NCBI RefSeq assembly: GCF_001435895.1
Contig: NZ_AZFZ01000028.1
Span: 1 to 34,914 of the forward strand
DNA from: Lentilactobacillus parafarraginis DSM 18390 = JCM 14109
GTDB lineage: Bacteria > Bacillota > Bacilli > Lactobacillales > Lactobacillaceae
Length of the DNA: 34,914 bases
Direction of reading: 5' to 3'
The notes beneath the pieces are model-generated. The model had not been told where the DNA came from, did no database searches, and saw only the letters and a program-made list of their open reading frames with translations. The position numbers and the translations under genes are program-made. Numbering within the stretch: position 1 is the stretch's first letter; every line of letters starts with the position of its first letter. Shown here piece by piece: positions 21,523 through 29,247 of the stretch.

Positions 21523-22827
21523 ATGAAGAATTTAACGGACAAACCAACCGCCGGGTTACACGGAGAACTAACCGTCCCCGGTGATAAAAGTATCTCGCAT
21601 CGCGGCATTATGTTTGGCGCGATTAGCCGCGGCCGAACCACGTTACATCACTTTTTGACAGCGGAGGATTGTTTGTCCACGCTGCATGCATTCCAAGAAA
21701 TGGGTGTTTCGATTCGGCGTGACGGTGAAACGGTTGAAATCGATGGGGTTGGCCTAAACGGGTTACACGAACCAACCAAGCCGCTGGATATGGGTAATTC
21801 CGGGACGACCACCCGACTAATCATGGGGCTGTTAGCTGGTCAACGGTTTGAAACGACACTGTTTGGGGATGATTCACTGTCGCAACGACCGATGCGGCGG
21901 GTGAGCGACCCACTTGCGTTAATGGGCGCTAATATTTGCGTGACGGAGGGCCATCTGCCAGCGCGGATTCATGGGCAAAAGCTTCATGGAATTGAGTATC
22001 AGCTTAAAGTTGCCAGCGCCCAAGTGAAGAGCGCGATGATTCTTGCCGCTATCCAAGCTGAAGGCCCGTCGATCCTGGTGGAAAAGCAACCAACCAGAAA
22101 CCATACTGAGCGGATGTTGAATGCCTTTGGCGCCTCCATTGAAACGCTTGATGACAACGTGACAATTAAGGTAGCACCCCAGCCTGAACTTACCGGAATT
22201 GATCTGACGATCCCAAGCGATATGTCCTCGGCCGCGTTCTTCTTGGTAGCCGCCACGTTGGTGCCCCATTCGAGAATTACTTTAAAGAATGTTGGAATGA
22301 ACGAAACACGAACCGGTTTGCTGTCAATTCTCAAGCGAATGGGCGGGAAAGTTACCGCCACCAATGAACGTGATGATGGTGAGCCGACAGCCGATTTGAC
22401 GGTTATGAGTGCCGACCTAAAGCCAATTGAAATTGGTGCTGAGGAAATCCCCGCGGTGATTGATGAACTTCCTTTGGTTGTCCTTCTGGCCGCCAAGGCA
22501 AATGGGGTTAGTCGAATTACCGGTGCCGGTGAATTACGGGTCAAAGAAACTGACCGGATTTCCGCCGTCGTTCATGAATTTTCAAAATTAGGGATTGCGA
22601 TTCGCGAATTACCTGACGGGTTCGTAATCGATGGTTCGAAGCCATGGCACGTTGAAACGACTAAACTATCCAGTCATGGTGATCATCGAATTGGGATGAC
22701 GCTAGCAGTTGCGTCATTATTGGTTGACGAACCGCTGCGGTTAGCGGATCCTGATGCCGTTAATATTTCGTATCCGACGTTCTTTGAAGATCTGCGGAGC
22801 GTTTCAAGCGTTAAAAACTATTCATAG
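21523..22827 (+). CDS. aroA: 3-Phosphoshikimate 1-carboxyvinyltransferase (EPSP synthase, 434 aa)
   Basis: It condenses shikimate-3-phosphate with phosphoenolpyruvate. Motifs: VPGDKSISHR (about residues 18-27) with substrate-binding Lys and Ser, LDMGNSGTTTRL (about 88), SQRPMRRV (about 120), ASAQVKSAMI (about 165), VIDELPLVVLLA with the catalytic Asp (about 312), and LRVKETDRI (about 340). GDHRIGM near residue 388 is typical. The length is normal for the bacterial enzyme. GGAGGAA precedes the ATG. tyrA follows after 13 nt. Confidence 0.97.
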   Translation: MKNLTDKPTAGLHGELTVPGDKSISHRGIMFGAISRGRTTLHHFLTAEDCLSTLHAFQEMGVSIRRDGETVEIDGVGLNGLHEPTKPLDMGNSGTTTRLIMGLLAGQRFETTLFGDDSLSQRPMRRVSDPLALMGANICVTEGHLPARIHGQKLHGIEYQLKVASAQVKSAMILAAIQAEGPSILVEKQPTRNHTERMLNAFGASIETLDDNVTIKVAPQPELTGIDLTIPSDMSSAAFFLVAATLVPHSRITLKNVGMNETRTGLLSILKRMGGKVTATNERDDGEPTADLTVMSADLKPIEIGAEEIPAVIDELPLVVLLAAKANGVSRITGAGELRVKETDRISAVVHEFSKLGIAIRELPDGFVIDGSKPWHVETTKLSSHGDHRIGMTLAVASLLVDEPLRLADPDAVNISYPTFFEDLRSVSSVKNYS

Positions 22828-22840
22828 GGGGATTGTTGGT

Positions 22841-23698
22841 ATGGCTACGGTGCTTATAAGTGGATTGGGATTAATTGGCAGCTCAATTGCCCGAGTGATG
22901 CGAGGCAACGATTCTGATATCGAATTGATTGGCAGCGATCCGGACGACGATACCAGCCAGTTTTTGCTCGATCATCACATTATTGACAAGCGGATGAATT
23001 TTGCTGCCGCGGCGCAAATTGCCGATTTAATTGTGTTGGCCGGGCCAGTATCAGTGATTATTTCTCAGTTGAAACAGTTGGCCAACATTAAGTTAAAGCC
23101 CGATGTCCTGGTAACCGACGTGGGCAGCACAAAGGCTGCGGTTGAACGGGCCGCCGAGCCGCTGCTGGCAAAGGGCGTTAACTTTGTTGGCGGCCACCCG
23201 ATGGCGGGGTCCGATAAATCCGGCAGCCAATTTGGGAGCCAACATTTGTTTGATCACGCCGTGTATTTTCTGCTCACTAAATCGCAAACTAATCGCAAAC
23301 TAATTTGGTTTCAAACCCTTATGGCTGGGGCAGATATTCACTGGCAGGCAATTGATGCCAAGCAACATGATCAACTGGTCAGCGAATTGAGTCACGTTCC
23401 CCACGTGATTGCGGTTACACTGGTGAACACAATTGCCGATAGCTTAGCGGGAAATCCAGCGAGGTTAAGAGCGGCCGCTGGCGGGTTTAAAGATACGACG
23501 CGAATTGCGGCGTCTGATCCCACAATGTGGACAGCCATTATGCTTAGTAATGCTGATCAAATTAGTCGAGAATTAGTCCAGTTTCAAAAGCACCTTGCCG
23601 CCTTTCAACAGGCGATTCAATCTCACGATGAAAAGACGATTCGGGAAACGCTGGAAAGTGCGCGCAGAACCCGTAAATCATTAGACGAAGGGAAATGA
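22841..23698 (+). CDS. tyrA: Prephenate dehydrogenase (285 aa)
   Basis: It oxidises and decarboxylates prephenate to 4-hydroxyphenylpyruvate, the direct tyrosine precursor. The NAD-binding motif GLGLIGSSIA (about residues 8-17), TDVGSTKAAV, GGHPMAGSDKSG (about 122) and SHVPHVIA with a catalytic His (about 184) are present, as is GGFKDTTRIAASDP. ATG 22841 follows GGGGGAT; an in-frame ATG inside aroA is too far upstream and unlikely. No ACT regulatory domain is present: the protein ends soon after the dehydrogenase core. Its presence agrees with Tyr codons in the leader. No prephenate dehydratase gene is in the operon. Confidence 0.95.
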   Translation: MATVLISGLGLIGSSIARVMRGNDSDIELIGSDPDDDTSQFLLDHHIIDKRMNFAAAAQIADLIVLAGPVSVIISQLKQLANIKLKPDVLVTDVGSTKAAVERAAEPLLAKGVNFVGGHPMAGSDKSGSQFGSQHLFDHAVYFLLTKSQTNRKLIWFQTLMAGADIHWQAIDAKQHDQLVSELSHVPHVIAVTLVNTIADSLAGNPARLRAAAGGFKDTTRIAASDPTMWTAIMLSNADQISRELVQFQKHLAAFQQAIQSHDEKTIRETLESARRTRKSLDEGK

Positions 23699-23704
23699 GT
23701 TATT

Positions 23705-24211
23705 ATGAAAGCAATTTTAGTTGGCTTTATGGGAAGTGGCAAAACCACTGTTGGTCAGTTATTGGCCAATCAGATCCAAGTCCCATATCATGATTTGGAT
23801 GATGTAATCGTTGAACGTGCCGGTAAGTCGATTCAGCAAATATTTGACGATGAAGGTGAGGACGCCTTTCGCAAAATGGAACATGAGGCCCTTCTTTCAT
23901 CCTTAGGTGACGCCGGCATTTTGGGCACTGGTGGCGGAACACCGATGCAGCAAACCAACTTTGACCTGTTACGACAGACAACCGTTCCCGTGATCCTGTT
24001 GGACGTTCATCCTGAAACGATCATGAAACGTCTGCAGGGCGACAATGCCCGCCCATTAGTCAAGAAGCTTGGCCAAGACGGATTGGTTGAATTAAAACGC
24101 GTCCGTGATGATCGTTACCACATGGTGAGCGATATTCGAATTGCGACTGATGAATTGTCCCCTAAGCAGGTGGTTGATCAAATTATGCGGGAATTATCGG
24201 TGTTAAATTAA
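23705..24211 (+). CDS. aroK: Shikimate kinase (168 aa)
   Basis: It phosphorylates shikimate with ATP. The Walker A motif GFMGSGKTTVG (about residues 7-17), DLDDVI (about 31) with the shikimate-binding Asp, FRKMEHE (about 55), GTGGGTPM (about 75) and the ARPL lid region (about 117) are all visible. It is a compact, standard-length enzyme. The start lies 6 nt after tyrA stops, with GAAGGG inside the end of tyrA, so translation is likely coupled. Confidence 0.95.
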   Translation: MKAILVGFMGSGKTTVGQLLANQIQVPYHDLDDVIVERAGKSIQQIFDDEGEDAFRKMEHEALLSSLGDAGILGTGGGTPMQQTNFDLLRQTTVPVILLDVHPETIMKRLQGDNARPLVKKLGQDGLVELKRVRDDRYHMVSDIRIATDELSPKQVVDQIMRELSVLN

Positions 24212-24227
24212 CTGAGGAGGACTTTAC

Positions 24228-25100
24228 ATGATGGATGGACACACAACACTGTACGGTTTTATTGCACATCCAGCGGCGCATAGTTTGTCACCGCTGATAC
24301 ATAACACGAGTTTTCGAGCCCTGGGGATTAATGCGGCTTATTTGGCGTTTGATATTAACACCGACACACTTGAAGATATGGTGGCGGCAATTCGGGCGAT
24401 GGGCATTGGCGGTATGAATTTATCACTGCCCCTCAAAACCGACGTTATTCCGTTGCTGGATGCCGTCACCCCCCGGGCAAAGCGGTTAAACGCGGTGAAT
24501 ACCATTATTAATCGGGATGGTCAACTGACTGGTGATACCACTGACGGCCAGGGATTTGTTGACGCGCTTGAGTATCAGGGAATTCAAATTGCGGATAAGC
24601 AACTGACAATTTTGGGTGCTGGCGGGGCCGGTCGTTCAATTATTGGGGCTGCAATTGATGCTGGGGTCGCTCACATTGACGTTTTTAAACGGCAAAACGC
24701 GACGTTTGCTGACCGAAAACGCCAACTGGAATCCTGGTCGGATAAGGTTTCCGTTCTTCCCTACGATGATGAACAGGCAATGGCGCAGTCAGTTTCCGAT
24801 AGTCAAATCGTTGTGAATACAACCAACGTTGGGATGGCTCACGATCAAGCGATGCCGGTGAGTCAAGCGGTAATGGCCGCCATTACGCCCCAACATATTA
24901 TTTTTGATGCCATCTACTTCCCATTAGTGACACCGTTTCTTGCCGCAGCGAAAATCAAGGGTGCCCAAACCTTCAACGGCATTGGCATGTTAGTTCAGCA
25001 GGCTGCCGGATCATTCTTTGAGTGGACTGGCCAAAAGATGCCAATTGATCAGGTAATGACTGCCGTTAATGAAGCGGTTGCCAGTCGCCAAACCAACTAA
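24228..25100 (+). CDS. aroE: Shikimate dehydrogenase (290 aa)
   Basis: It reduces 3-dehydroshikimate to shikimate with NADPH. The shikimate-binding AHPAAHSLSPLIHN (about residues 14-27), SLPLKTDVIP with the catalytic Lys (about 67) and NTIINRDGQLTGDTTDGQGF with the catalytic Asp (about 105) are conserved. The nucleotide motif GAGGAGRSI lies near residue 131. GAGGAGG precedes two adjacent ATG-type starts; the first was taken. It is the last gene of the aro operon. No terminator was found between it and the TPP riboswitch. DAHP synthase and aroB are not in this window. Confidence 0.96.
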   Translation: MMDGHTTLYGFIAHPAAHSLSPLIHNTSFRALGINAAYLAFDINTDTLEDMVAAIRAMGIGGMNLSLPLKTDVIPLLDAVTPRAKRLNAVNTIINRDGQLTGDTTDGQGFVDALEYQGIQIADKQLTILGAGGAGRSIIGAAIDAGVAHIDVFKRQNATFADRKRQLESWSDKVSVLPYDDEQAMAQSVSDSQIVVNTTNVGMAHDQAMPVSQAVMAAITPQHIIFDAIYFPLVTPFLAAAKIKGAQTFNGIGMLVQQAAGSFFEWTGQKMPIDQVMTAVNEAVASRQTN

Positions 25101-25122
25101 CGTCATTGTTTGGCGCAGTTAA

Positions 25123-25131
25123 TGGTATAGT
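25123..25131 (+). promoter_or_regulatory. Extended -10 promoter for thiW
   Basis: TGGTATAGT matches an extended -10 (TGN-TATAGT). No good -35 is seen. It lies about 28 nt before the TPP aptamer. Confidence 0.5.
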
Positions 25132-25158
25132 AGTAAGTGCAAATACAATCAAATTGAT

Positions 25159-25247
25159 GACATTAGGGGAGCCGTTTGGCTGAGATGCATGAACATGATG
25201 CGAACCCTTCGAACCTGATCTGGTTAACGCCAGCGAAGGAAATTGTC
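25159..25247 (+). promoter_or_regulatory. TPP riboswitch aptamer (THI element)
   Basis: The sequence carries the conserved segments GGGGAGCC, GGCTGAGATG, ACCCTTCGAACCTGATCTGG and TTAACGCCAGCGAAGGAAA. The closing P1 helix is GACA with TGTC. It binds thiamine pyrophosphate and lowers expression of the downstream gene. Confidence 0.97.
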
Positions 25248-25252
25248 GGGAG

Positions 25253-25298
25253 ACCTCCTTTTGTTATCGATGATGATCGATTAACGAGGAGGTTTTTT
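25253..25298 (+). terminator. TPP riboswitch expression platform with embedded ribosome binding site
   Basis: ACCTCC (25253-25258) pairs with GGAGGT (25288-25293), with GTTA/TAAC and TCGAT/ATCGA inside. Six T follow directly and run up to the start codon. The 3' arm is the thiW Shine-Dalgarno sequence itself, so one hairpin could both terminate transcription and hide the ribosome binding site. Confidence 0.75.
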
Positions 25299-25299
25299 A

Positions 25300-25809
25300 A
25301 TGCATCGGTCCACGACTTATAAAATGATTTTGACAGCTATTTTATCCGCGATTGGCGTTGTGGGTGGCAGTATGTTTGAATTTACGGTGGGTGTCGCCAA
25401 GGTTGCGCCCATGCAGCATTTGATTAACTTGATTTCAGGGGTATTGGTTGGCCCCTGGTGGGCAGTGACCCAGGCATTTATCACATCACTGTTACGGAAC
25501 ATTCTTGGCACTGGAACGGTCCTTGCATTTCCTGGCAGCATGATTGGGGCATTCTGTGTGGGCTGGCTATTTCACAAGACCCAAAGTTTACTGGTGGCGG
25601 CCTGCGGTGAGCTGGTCGGAACCGGTATTATTGGTGCCATTGTGGCATATCCGCTGGCCCAGTGGCTGATGGGAACCACCGGCGCACTATGGCTGTTTAT
25701 TCCAAGTTTCTTCCTGAGCGCGTTAGTGGGTGTGATTGTCGGCTACGTGATTTTAAAGGCCATCTGGAAGCGAGTCATCGTCCCGCAACAACGAAAGTTG
25801 GATCAATGA
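25300..25809 (+). CDS. thiW: ThiW, substrate-binding (S) component of an ECF thiazole transporter (169 aa)
   Basis: This is an integral membrane protein with about five hydrophobic segments. The ThiW-type core FPGSMIGAFCVGWLF (about residues 76-90) and the preceding PMQHLINLISGVLVGPWWA are characteristic. ThiW is believed to bring in the thiazole moiety of thiamine, using the shared ECF energizing module, which is not in this window. Control by a TPP riboswitch supports the assignment. GAGGAGG lies inside the regulatory hairpin. A strong bidirectional terminator follows. Confidence 0.93.
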   Translation: MHRSTTYKMILTAILSAIGVVGGSMFEFTVGVAKVAPMQHLINLISGVLVGPWWAVTQAFITSLLRNILGTGTVLAFPGSMIGAFCVGWLFHKTQSLLVAACGELVGTGIIGAIVAYPLAQWLMGTTGALWLFIPSFFLSALVGVIVGYVILKAIWKRVIVPQQRKLDQ

Positions 25810-25815
25810 ACATAG

Positions 25816-25866
25816 AATAGTCGCCATTAAAATCGGGGTTTCCGATCTCAATGGCGACTATTTTAG
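25816..25866. terminator. Bidirectional terminator between thiW and the FucP-type permease
   Basis: Perfect 13-bp arms AATAGTCGCCATT and AATGGCGACTATT enclose a second ATCGG/CCGAT stem. A short T-run follows on the plus strand. Confidence 0.75.
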
Positions 25867-25887
25867 TGATTACTTAATAATGAGTGA

Positions 25888-27252
25888 TTAGTGTTCCGCA
25901 ACGGTTTCAGGATGTTTCTTTTCGAACCGGTATTCCAAGAAGAAGTAGGCGGTGATAAATAGATAGCAGGCTGCCGGAACGATAAATGACAACTGCATTG
26001 ATCCACTAAAGTCCGAAACCAGTCCCTGGATTGCTGGGACAATTGCGCCGCCAATTAAGGACATCACGATAATGGCGCCAGCCGTTTCAGTATATTTCTT
26101 CTCCGTAACGGCATCCAGCGTATGGGTGTAAATGGTTGGCCATTCCGGCCCAAAGAAGAAACTGGTCATGATTGCGGCGTAAACGGCGGTCATGTTCGGA
26201 ACGGTAAATGTGATGACCAACGCCAAGGTTCCCAACAGAGAATAGGTGGTTAAGACGCCGGTAATCGAAAACTTACTCATGAAGACGTTTGCGATTAGTT
26301 TTCCGACAAACCAGGCAACGTAACTGTAAATCATAAAGGTGGAAGCGGCACTGTCGGAAATGCTGTGGTTTAGATTTAATGCCAGACGAATTGTAAATGA
26401 CCAAACGGTGGTTTGAAGGCCGGCATAGATAAATTGGGTGAAGACGCCCTTTTTGAAACCCGCGTTGCCCCAAAGGTACTTAATGGTTTCTGCTAAGCTT
26501 GGCTTTTCTTCCTGAGCTTCCATGCCCGCTGTGGTGGGTTCTGAGGTTGCCTTAGCGCGGGGCATTGGTGACAGCGCAAAGATGATGAGCATGATCAGTA
26601 AAACGGCTAAGATGTACTTATATGGCCTCAATGTGAGCTGCAGCATCTGTTCACCATAGGCAATCCGCTGGGCACCGTGCATGGCACTCATCTTTTCTGA
26701 TAAGTTTCCCACACTGCCGAAGATTAAGTATTTACCCAGGAGAATTCCGGCAATGTCGCCAAGTGGAACCAGCGTTTGTGAAAAGTTCAGGCGCATGGTT
26801 GAATACTTTTTTGGCCCGAGCATTGAGCTGTAAGTATCGCAAGAGGTTTCCAAGAAACTCAGGCCAATGGCAATCGCGAAAATGGCAACCAGAAACATAC
26901 TATAAGTTGCGACGCGGGATGCCGGGAAAAATAGGGCACAACCCAGAATATAGAAGATAAGCCCGGTCATAATCGCAAACTTGTAGCTTTGCTTTTTGAT
27001 AATGAGGGATGCTGGAATGGCGATTAAGAAATAGCCGCCATAAAAGGCGCTTTGAACAAATGCGGTTGCGGCATCGTTTAACATAAAGACAGTTTTGAAC
27101 TGGGTAATTAAGATGTCATTCAAACTAGCGGCCGCTCCCCATAGCGGGAAGATCATTGAGACGAGTAAAAATTGAAAAACGGGCGTTTTACTGAGGTAAC
27201 CGTCGGATAATTGCGTCCAACTGGTTTTTCGTTTAGATGTTGTAAGCTCCAT
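25888..27252 (-). CDS. MFS sugar permease, FucP (L-fucose:H+ symporter) family (454 aa)
   Basis: This is a twelve-segment membrane transporter of the fucose/galactose/glucose:H+ symporter group. The N-terminal FPLWGAAASLNDILITQFK (about residues 35-53) has the family's Trp-Gly and Asn-Asp motif, and AIGLSFLETSCDTYSSMLGP (about 128-147) matches the FucP signature around a conserved Glu. There is a central cytosolic loop near residue 235. AGGAGG precedes the ATG. It lies 49 nt downstream of rbsD in the same direction. The partner gene suggests D-ribose as substrate, although the family name suggests fucose; the sequence does not settle this. No ribokinase or fucose isomerase gene is in the window. 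Confidence 0.9.
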   Translation of the reverse strand: MELTTSKRKTSWTQLSDGYLSKTPVFQFLLVSMIFPLWGAAASLNDILITQFKTVFMLNDAATAFVQSAFYGGYFLIAIPASLIIKKQSYKFAIMTGLIFYILGCALFFPASRVATYSMFLVAIFAIAIGLSFLETSCDTYSSMLGPKKYSTMRLNFSQTLVPLGDIAGILLGKYLIFGSVGNLSEKMSAMHGAQRIAYGEQMLQLTLRPYKYILAVLLIMLIIFALSPMPRAKATSEPTTAGMEAQEEKPSLAETIKYLWGNAGFKKGVFTQFIYAGLQTTVWSFTIRLALNLNHSISDSAASTFMIYSYVAWFVGKLIANVFMSKFSITGVLTTYSLLGTLALVITFTVPNMTAVYAAIMTSFFFGPEWPTIYTHTLDAVTEKKYTETAGAIIVMSLIGGAIVPAIQGLVSDFSGSMQLSFIVPAACYLFITAYFFLEYRFEKKHPETVAEH

Positions 27253-27278
27253 GGTTCAAATCCTCCTAAAGGTTTAGA

Positions 27279-27290
27279 TAAAACGTTTTA
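27279..27290. promoter_or_regulatory. LacI-type operator-like palindrome before the FucP-type gene
   Basis: TAAAACGTTTTA is a perfect 12-bp palindrome with the central CG usual for LacI-family sites. It lies in the rbsD-permease gap. Confidence 0.5.
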
Positions 27291-27301
27291 CTCATAAAAA
27301 A

Positions 27302-27697
27302 TTAAAAGGTTACGCCGGATTCCAAGATCATGTTCGAAAACGGGGTCATTTCTCCCGTTCGGACAAACGCGTGGGTTTTTGAAAGGTTGTGTTTTAGTTC
27401 ACTGTGGGGCATGTACTCAATGGCCACATTGGGCAATGCGTTCTTGATGGCGACCAACTGTTGTGGATTTTGAGTTTGAATTTCATCCGCTAAGTAAATT
27501 TTTTGGACTTCCAACTCGGTCAGGATATTTGCCAGAACCTGTTGGAAACTTGGAAGATCCTTTGAAAGAGCGAGGTCGATCTTCTTGGTCCCCAGAGGAA
27601 CCGGCATGCCGGCATCACCGATGCTGAGCCAGTCCATGTGGCCCATGTTGGCGATAACTGTTGATAATTCGGAGTTAATGACGCTTGTTTTCTTCAT
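27302..27697 (-). CDS. rbsD: D-ribose pyranase (RbsD/FucU family, 131 aa)
   Basis: It interconverts pyranose and furanose forms of ribose to feed ribokinase. The conserved N-terminal [19 protein letters not shown] (about residues 18-36) has the catalytic His and Asp. The central [13 protein letters not shown] and the C-terminal [17 protein letters not shown] are characteristic. The length matches RbsD rather than the slightly longer FucU. AAGGAG precedes the ATG. It is the first gene of a two-gene unit with the FucP-type permease, with promoter and operator upstream. Confidence 0.92.
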   Translation of the reverse strand: MKKTSVINSELSTVIANMGHMDWLSIGDAGMPVPLGTKKIDLALSKDLPSFQQVLANILTELEVQKIYLADEIQTQNPQQLVAIKNALPNVAIEYMPHSELKHNLSKTHAFVRTGEMTPFSNMILESGVTF

Positions 27698-27732
27698 GAT
27701 GGGGATCTCCTTTAATGAGTTTATCGGTTTAA

Positions 27733-27744
27733 TAAAAGGTTTTA
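27733..27744. promoter_or_regulatory. Operator-like site before rbsD
   Basis: TAAAAGGTTTTA differs by one base from the palindrome at 27279-27290. It sits 18 nt downstream of the rbsD -10 box, a repressing position. The neighbouring LacI-family regulator is the natural candidate. Confidence 0.5.
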
Positions 27745-27762
27745 CTTAATTTCAATGGTGAA

Positions 27763-27791
27763 ATCATAACATGTTTTGCAAAGGCTTACAA
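27763..27791 (-). promoter_or_regulatory. Promoter of rbsD and permease
   Basis: On the minus strand TTGTAA (27786-27791), 17-nt spacer, TATGAT (27763-27768), about 65 nt before the start codon. Confidence 0.65.
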
Positions 27792-27811
27792 CCGTTTTTT
27801 TGGTTCACGGG

Positions 27812-27866
27812 CAAAATAAAAATGGTCAATCACCATCAATCATAAAACTGACGGTGATTAACCATT
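27812..27866 (-). terminator. Terminator of the LacI-family regulator gene
   Basis: AATGGT and AATCACC pair with GGTGATT and ACCATT across one mismatch. A TTTTTATTTT tract follows on the minus strand. Confidence 0.82.
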
Positions 27867-27873
27867 GGAAAAA

Positions 27874-28893
27874 TTATAAATTAGGATTAAAAGTTTCCCT
27901 GTACTGAATCTTGCCGGGAATGATATTGCGAACTGTCCAGTGACGCTTGTGCTTGATCATGGATTTGGCGTGAATAATGGCTTGAAAACCAAGCTCAGCT
28001 TTTGGAATCCAGATGCTGGAAAGCGAAGGTGTTAGGAAGGATGCGAATTCCAAATCATCGAAGCTCATTAAAGCGATGTCCTTGCCGGCAATCAGTTGGT
28101 GCTTGGCCAGTGCCCGCATCGCTCCGATTGCAAACGGATCCGACCACACTAATATGGCGCTCAGATCCCGGTCGTACTTCTTTAAGAGTGATTCGGTGAC
28201 GGCCATCGCGGAACCGGTATCGGGACTGATTTCCTTATAAATTTCTGGTTGGTGATGGTCAGCAGTCCACTGCTTGTATGCCTTAGTCCTGGCATCTTCA
28301 ACGCTTGCCACAATTTGGCCGTCAAGATCCATCTGATTTCGTGCACAACCGATGAAGGCAATCTTACCACTGGTGTGGGCAGCCAGCTGATTCAAAATGC
28401 TGATCGTGAGTTCTCCCAGATTCGTATCAACGATATCTGCCAGATCATGATAGAAGCCGCCGCCATCGACGATAATCACGTTTTTGTTATACTGATTAAT
28501 CTTTTTTACGGCGGCAATTGTCACTGTCCCGATGATGATCACCGCACTGGCCCGGGCAATTTCTTGGAGATCAACTCCATCTTGAATACGGTTGATATTC
28601 CCAAGGGTGATATTTTCCCGCTCGGCGGCCTCGTACATGCCTCGGCGGACAAACCGCCAGTATTCATCGCGGGTTTCCTCCTCCAACGTCATGGTTGTGA
28701 GAACGGCAATTTCAATTGTGTTCTTCGCTTTTTTGGCGCTGCTGTCGTATTCGTACCCTAATTGATCCGCAATCGTTTTTACTTTTTGTTTAGTTTCTTC
28801 AGCAACAAACTTATTTTTACTGGGACTCAGAGCCCTTGATACGGTCCCAGGAGAAACACCTGCCACTTTAGAGATATCTTTAATTGTTGCCAT
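27874..28893 (-). CDS. LacI/GalR family transcriptional regulator (339 aa)
   Basis: The N-terminal helix-turn-helix and hinge read ATIKDISKVAGVSPGTVSRAL (about residues 2-22), followed by LGYEYDSSAKK. The sugar-binding domain covers about residues 60-335, with typical VIIIGTV and IALMSFDDLEFASFLTPSLSSI (starting about 275) elements. ATG 28893 has GGAGGT at 7 nt; a farther TTG start is unlikely. It lies between rbsD-permease on the same strand and a divergent LacS-type permease. It may therefore control either or both; the TAAAA-N2-TTTTA sites and the palindrome at 29185 are candidate targets. The effector is unknown. Confidence 0.93.
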   Translation of the reverse strand: MATIKDISKVAGVSPGTVSRALSPSKNKFVAEETKQKVKTIADQLGYEYDSSAKKAKNTIEIAVLTTMTLEEETRDEYWRFVRRGMYEAAERENITLGNINRIQDGVDLQEIARASAVIIIGTVTIAAVKKINQYNKNVIIVDGGGFYHDLADIVDTNLGELTISILNQLAAHTSGKIAFIGCARNQMDLDGQIVASVEDARTKAYKQWTADHHQPEIYKEISPDTGSAMAVTESLLKKYDRDLSAILVWSDPFAIGAMRALAKHQLIAGKDIALMSFDDLEFASFLTPSLSSIWIPKAELGFQAIIHAKSMIKHKRHWTVRNIIPGKIQYRETFNPNL

Positions 28894-29001
28894 CGCCAGG
28901 ACCTCCAATCAATATAAAAGCCAAATTATTTGAAGTAAACTAAAAATTTAGTAAAATGGAATTGGAATTAAATTTACCATGATTGATTTTCATTCAACCA
29001 C

Positions 29002-29021
29002 ATTGATTTGAACAAATCAAT
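29002..29021. repeat. Perfect inverted repeat in the divergent region
   Basis: ATTGATTTG-AA-CAAATCAAT has 9-bp perfect arms. It is too A/T-rich and lacks the T-tract of a terminator, so it may be an operator. It is not similar to the TAAAA-N2-TTTTA sites. Confidence 0.6.
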
Positions 29022-29171
29022 TATTGCTTCCCACAAAAAGTTGTGAGAAGACCGCTGGACGAAGGGGGATTCGTAAATGTAGGATATGAAAAAAGTAATG
29101 AAAAATGAATTAAATATAATGCAAACGAATTAAATTTAAGCTAAACAATCAAAATTTCTTTATTAAATTGT

Positions 29172-29200
29172 TTGACATTTATACTGTAAACGTTTACATT
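29172..29200 (+). promoter_or_regulatory. Promoter of the LacS-type permease
   Basis: Consensus TTGACA (29172-29177), 17-nt spacer, TACATT (29195-29200). A palindrome covers the spacer end and the -10 box. Confidence 0.75.
29185..29198. promoter_or_regulatory. cre site or LacI-family operator over the promoter
   Basis: TGTAAACGTTTACA is a perfect 14-bp palindrome that matches the CcpA cre consensus. Its overlap with the -10 box implies repression, by CcpA in glucose or by the adjacent LacI-family protein. Confidence 0.8.
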
Positions 29201-29247
29201 CAAATTAGCAATTATTTTATTAATCTAAATTTTGGGAGGCATGGTTT

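Larger units (their letters stand above)
28894..29247. other. Divergent A/T-rich control region between the LacI regulator and the LacS-type gene
   Basis: This 354-nt region has no gene. It contains three GAATTAAAT repeats (near 28967, 29107 and 29126), a 20-bp inverted repeat at 29002-29021, a hairpin CTTC-CACAA/TTGTG-GAAG at 29027-29050, and the promoter with a cre-like site at 29172-29200. Confidence 0.6.
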
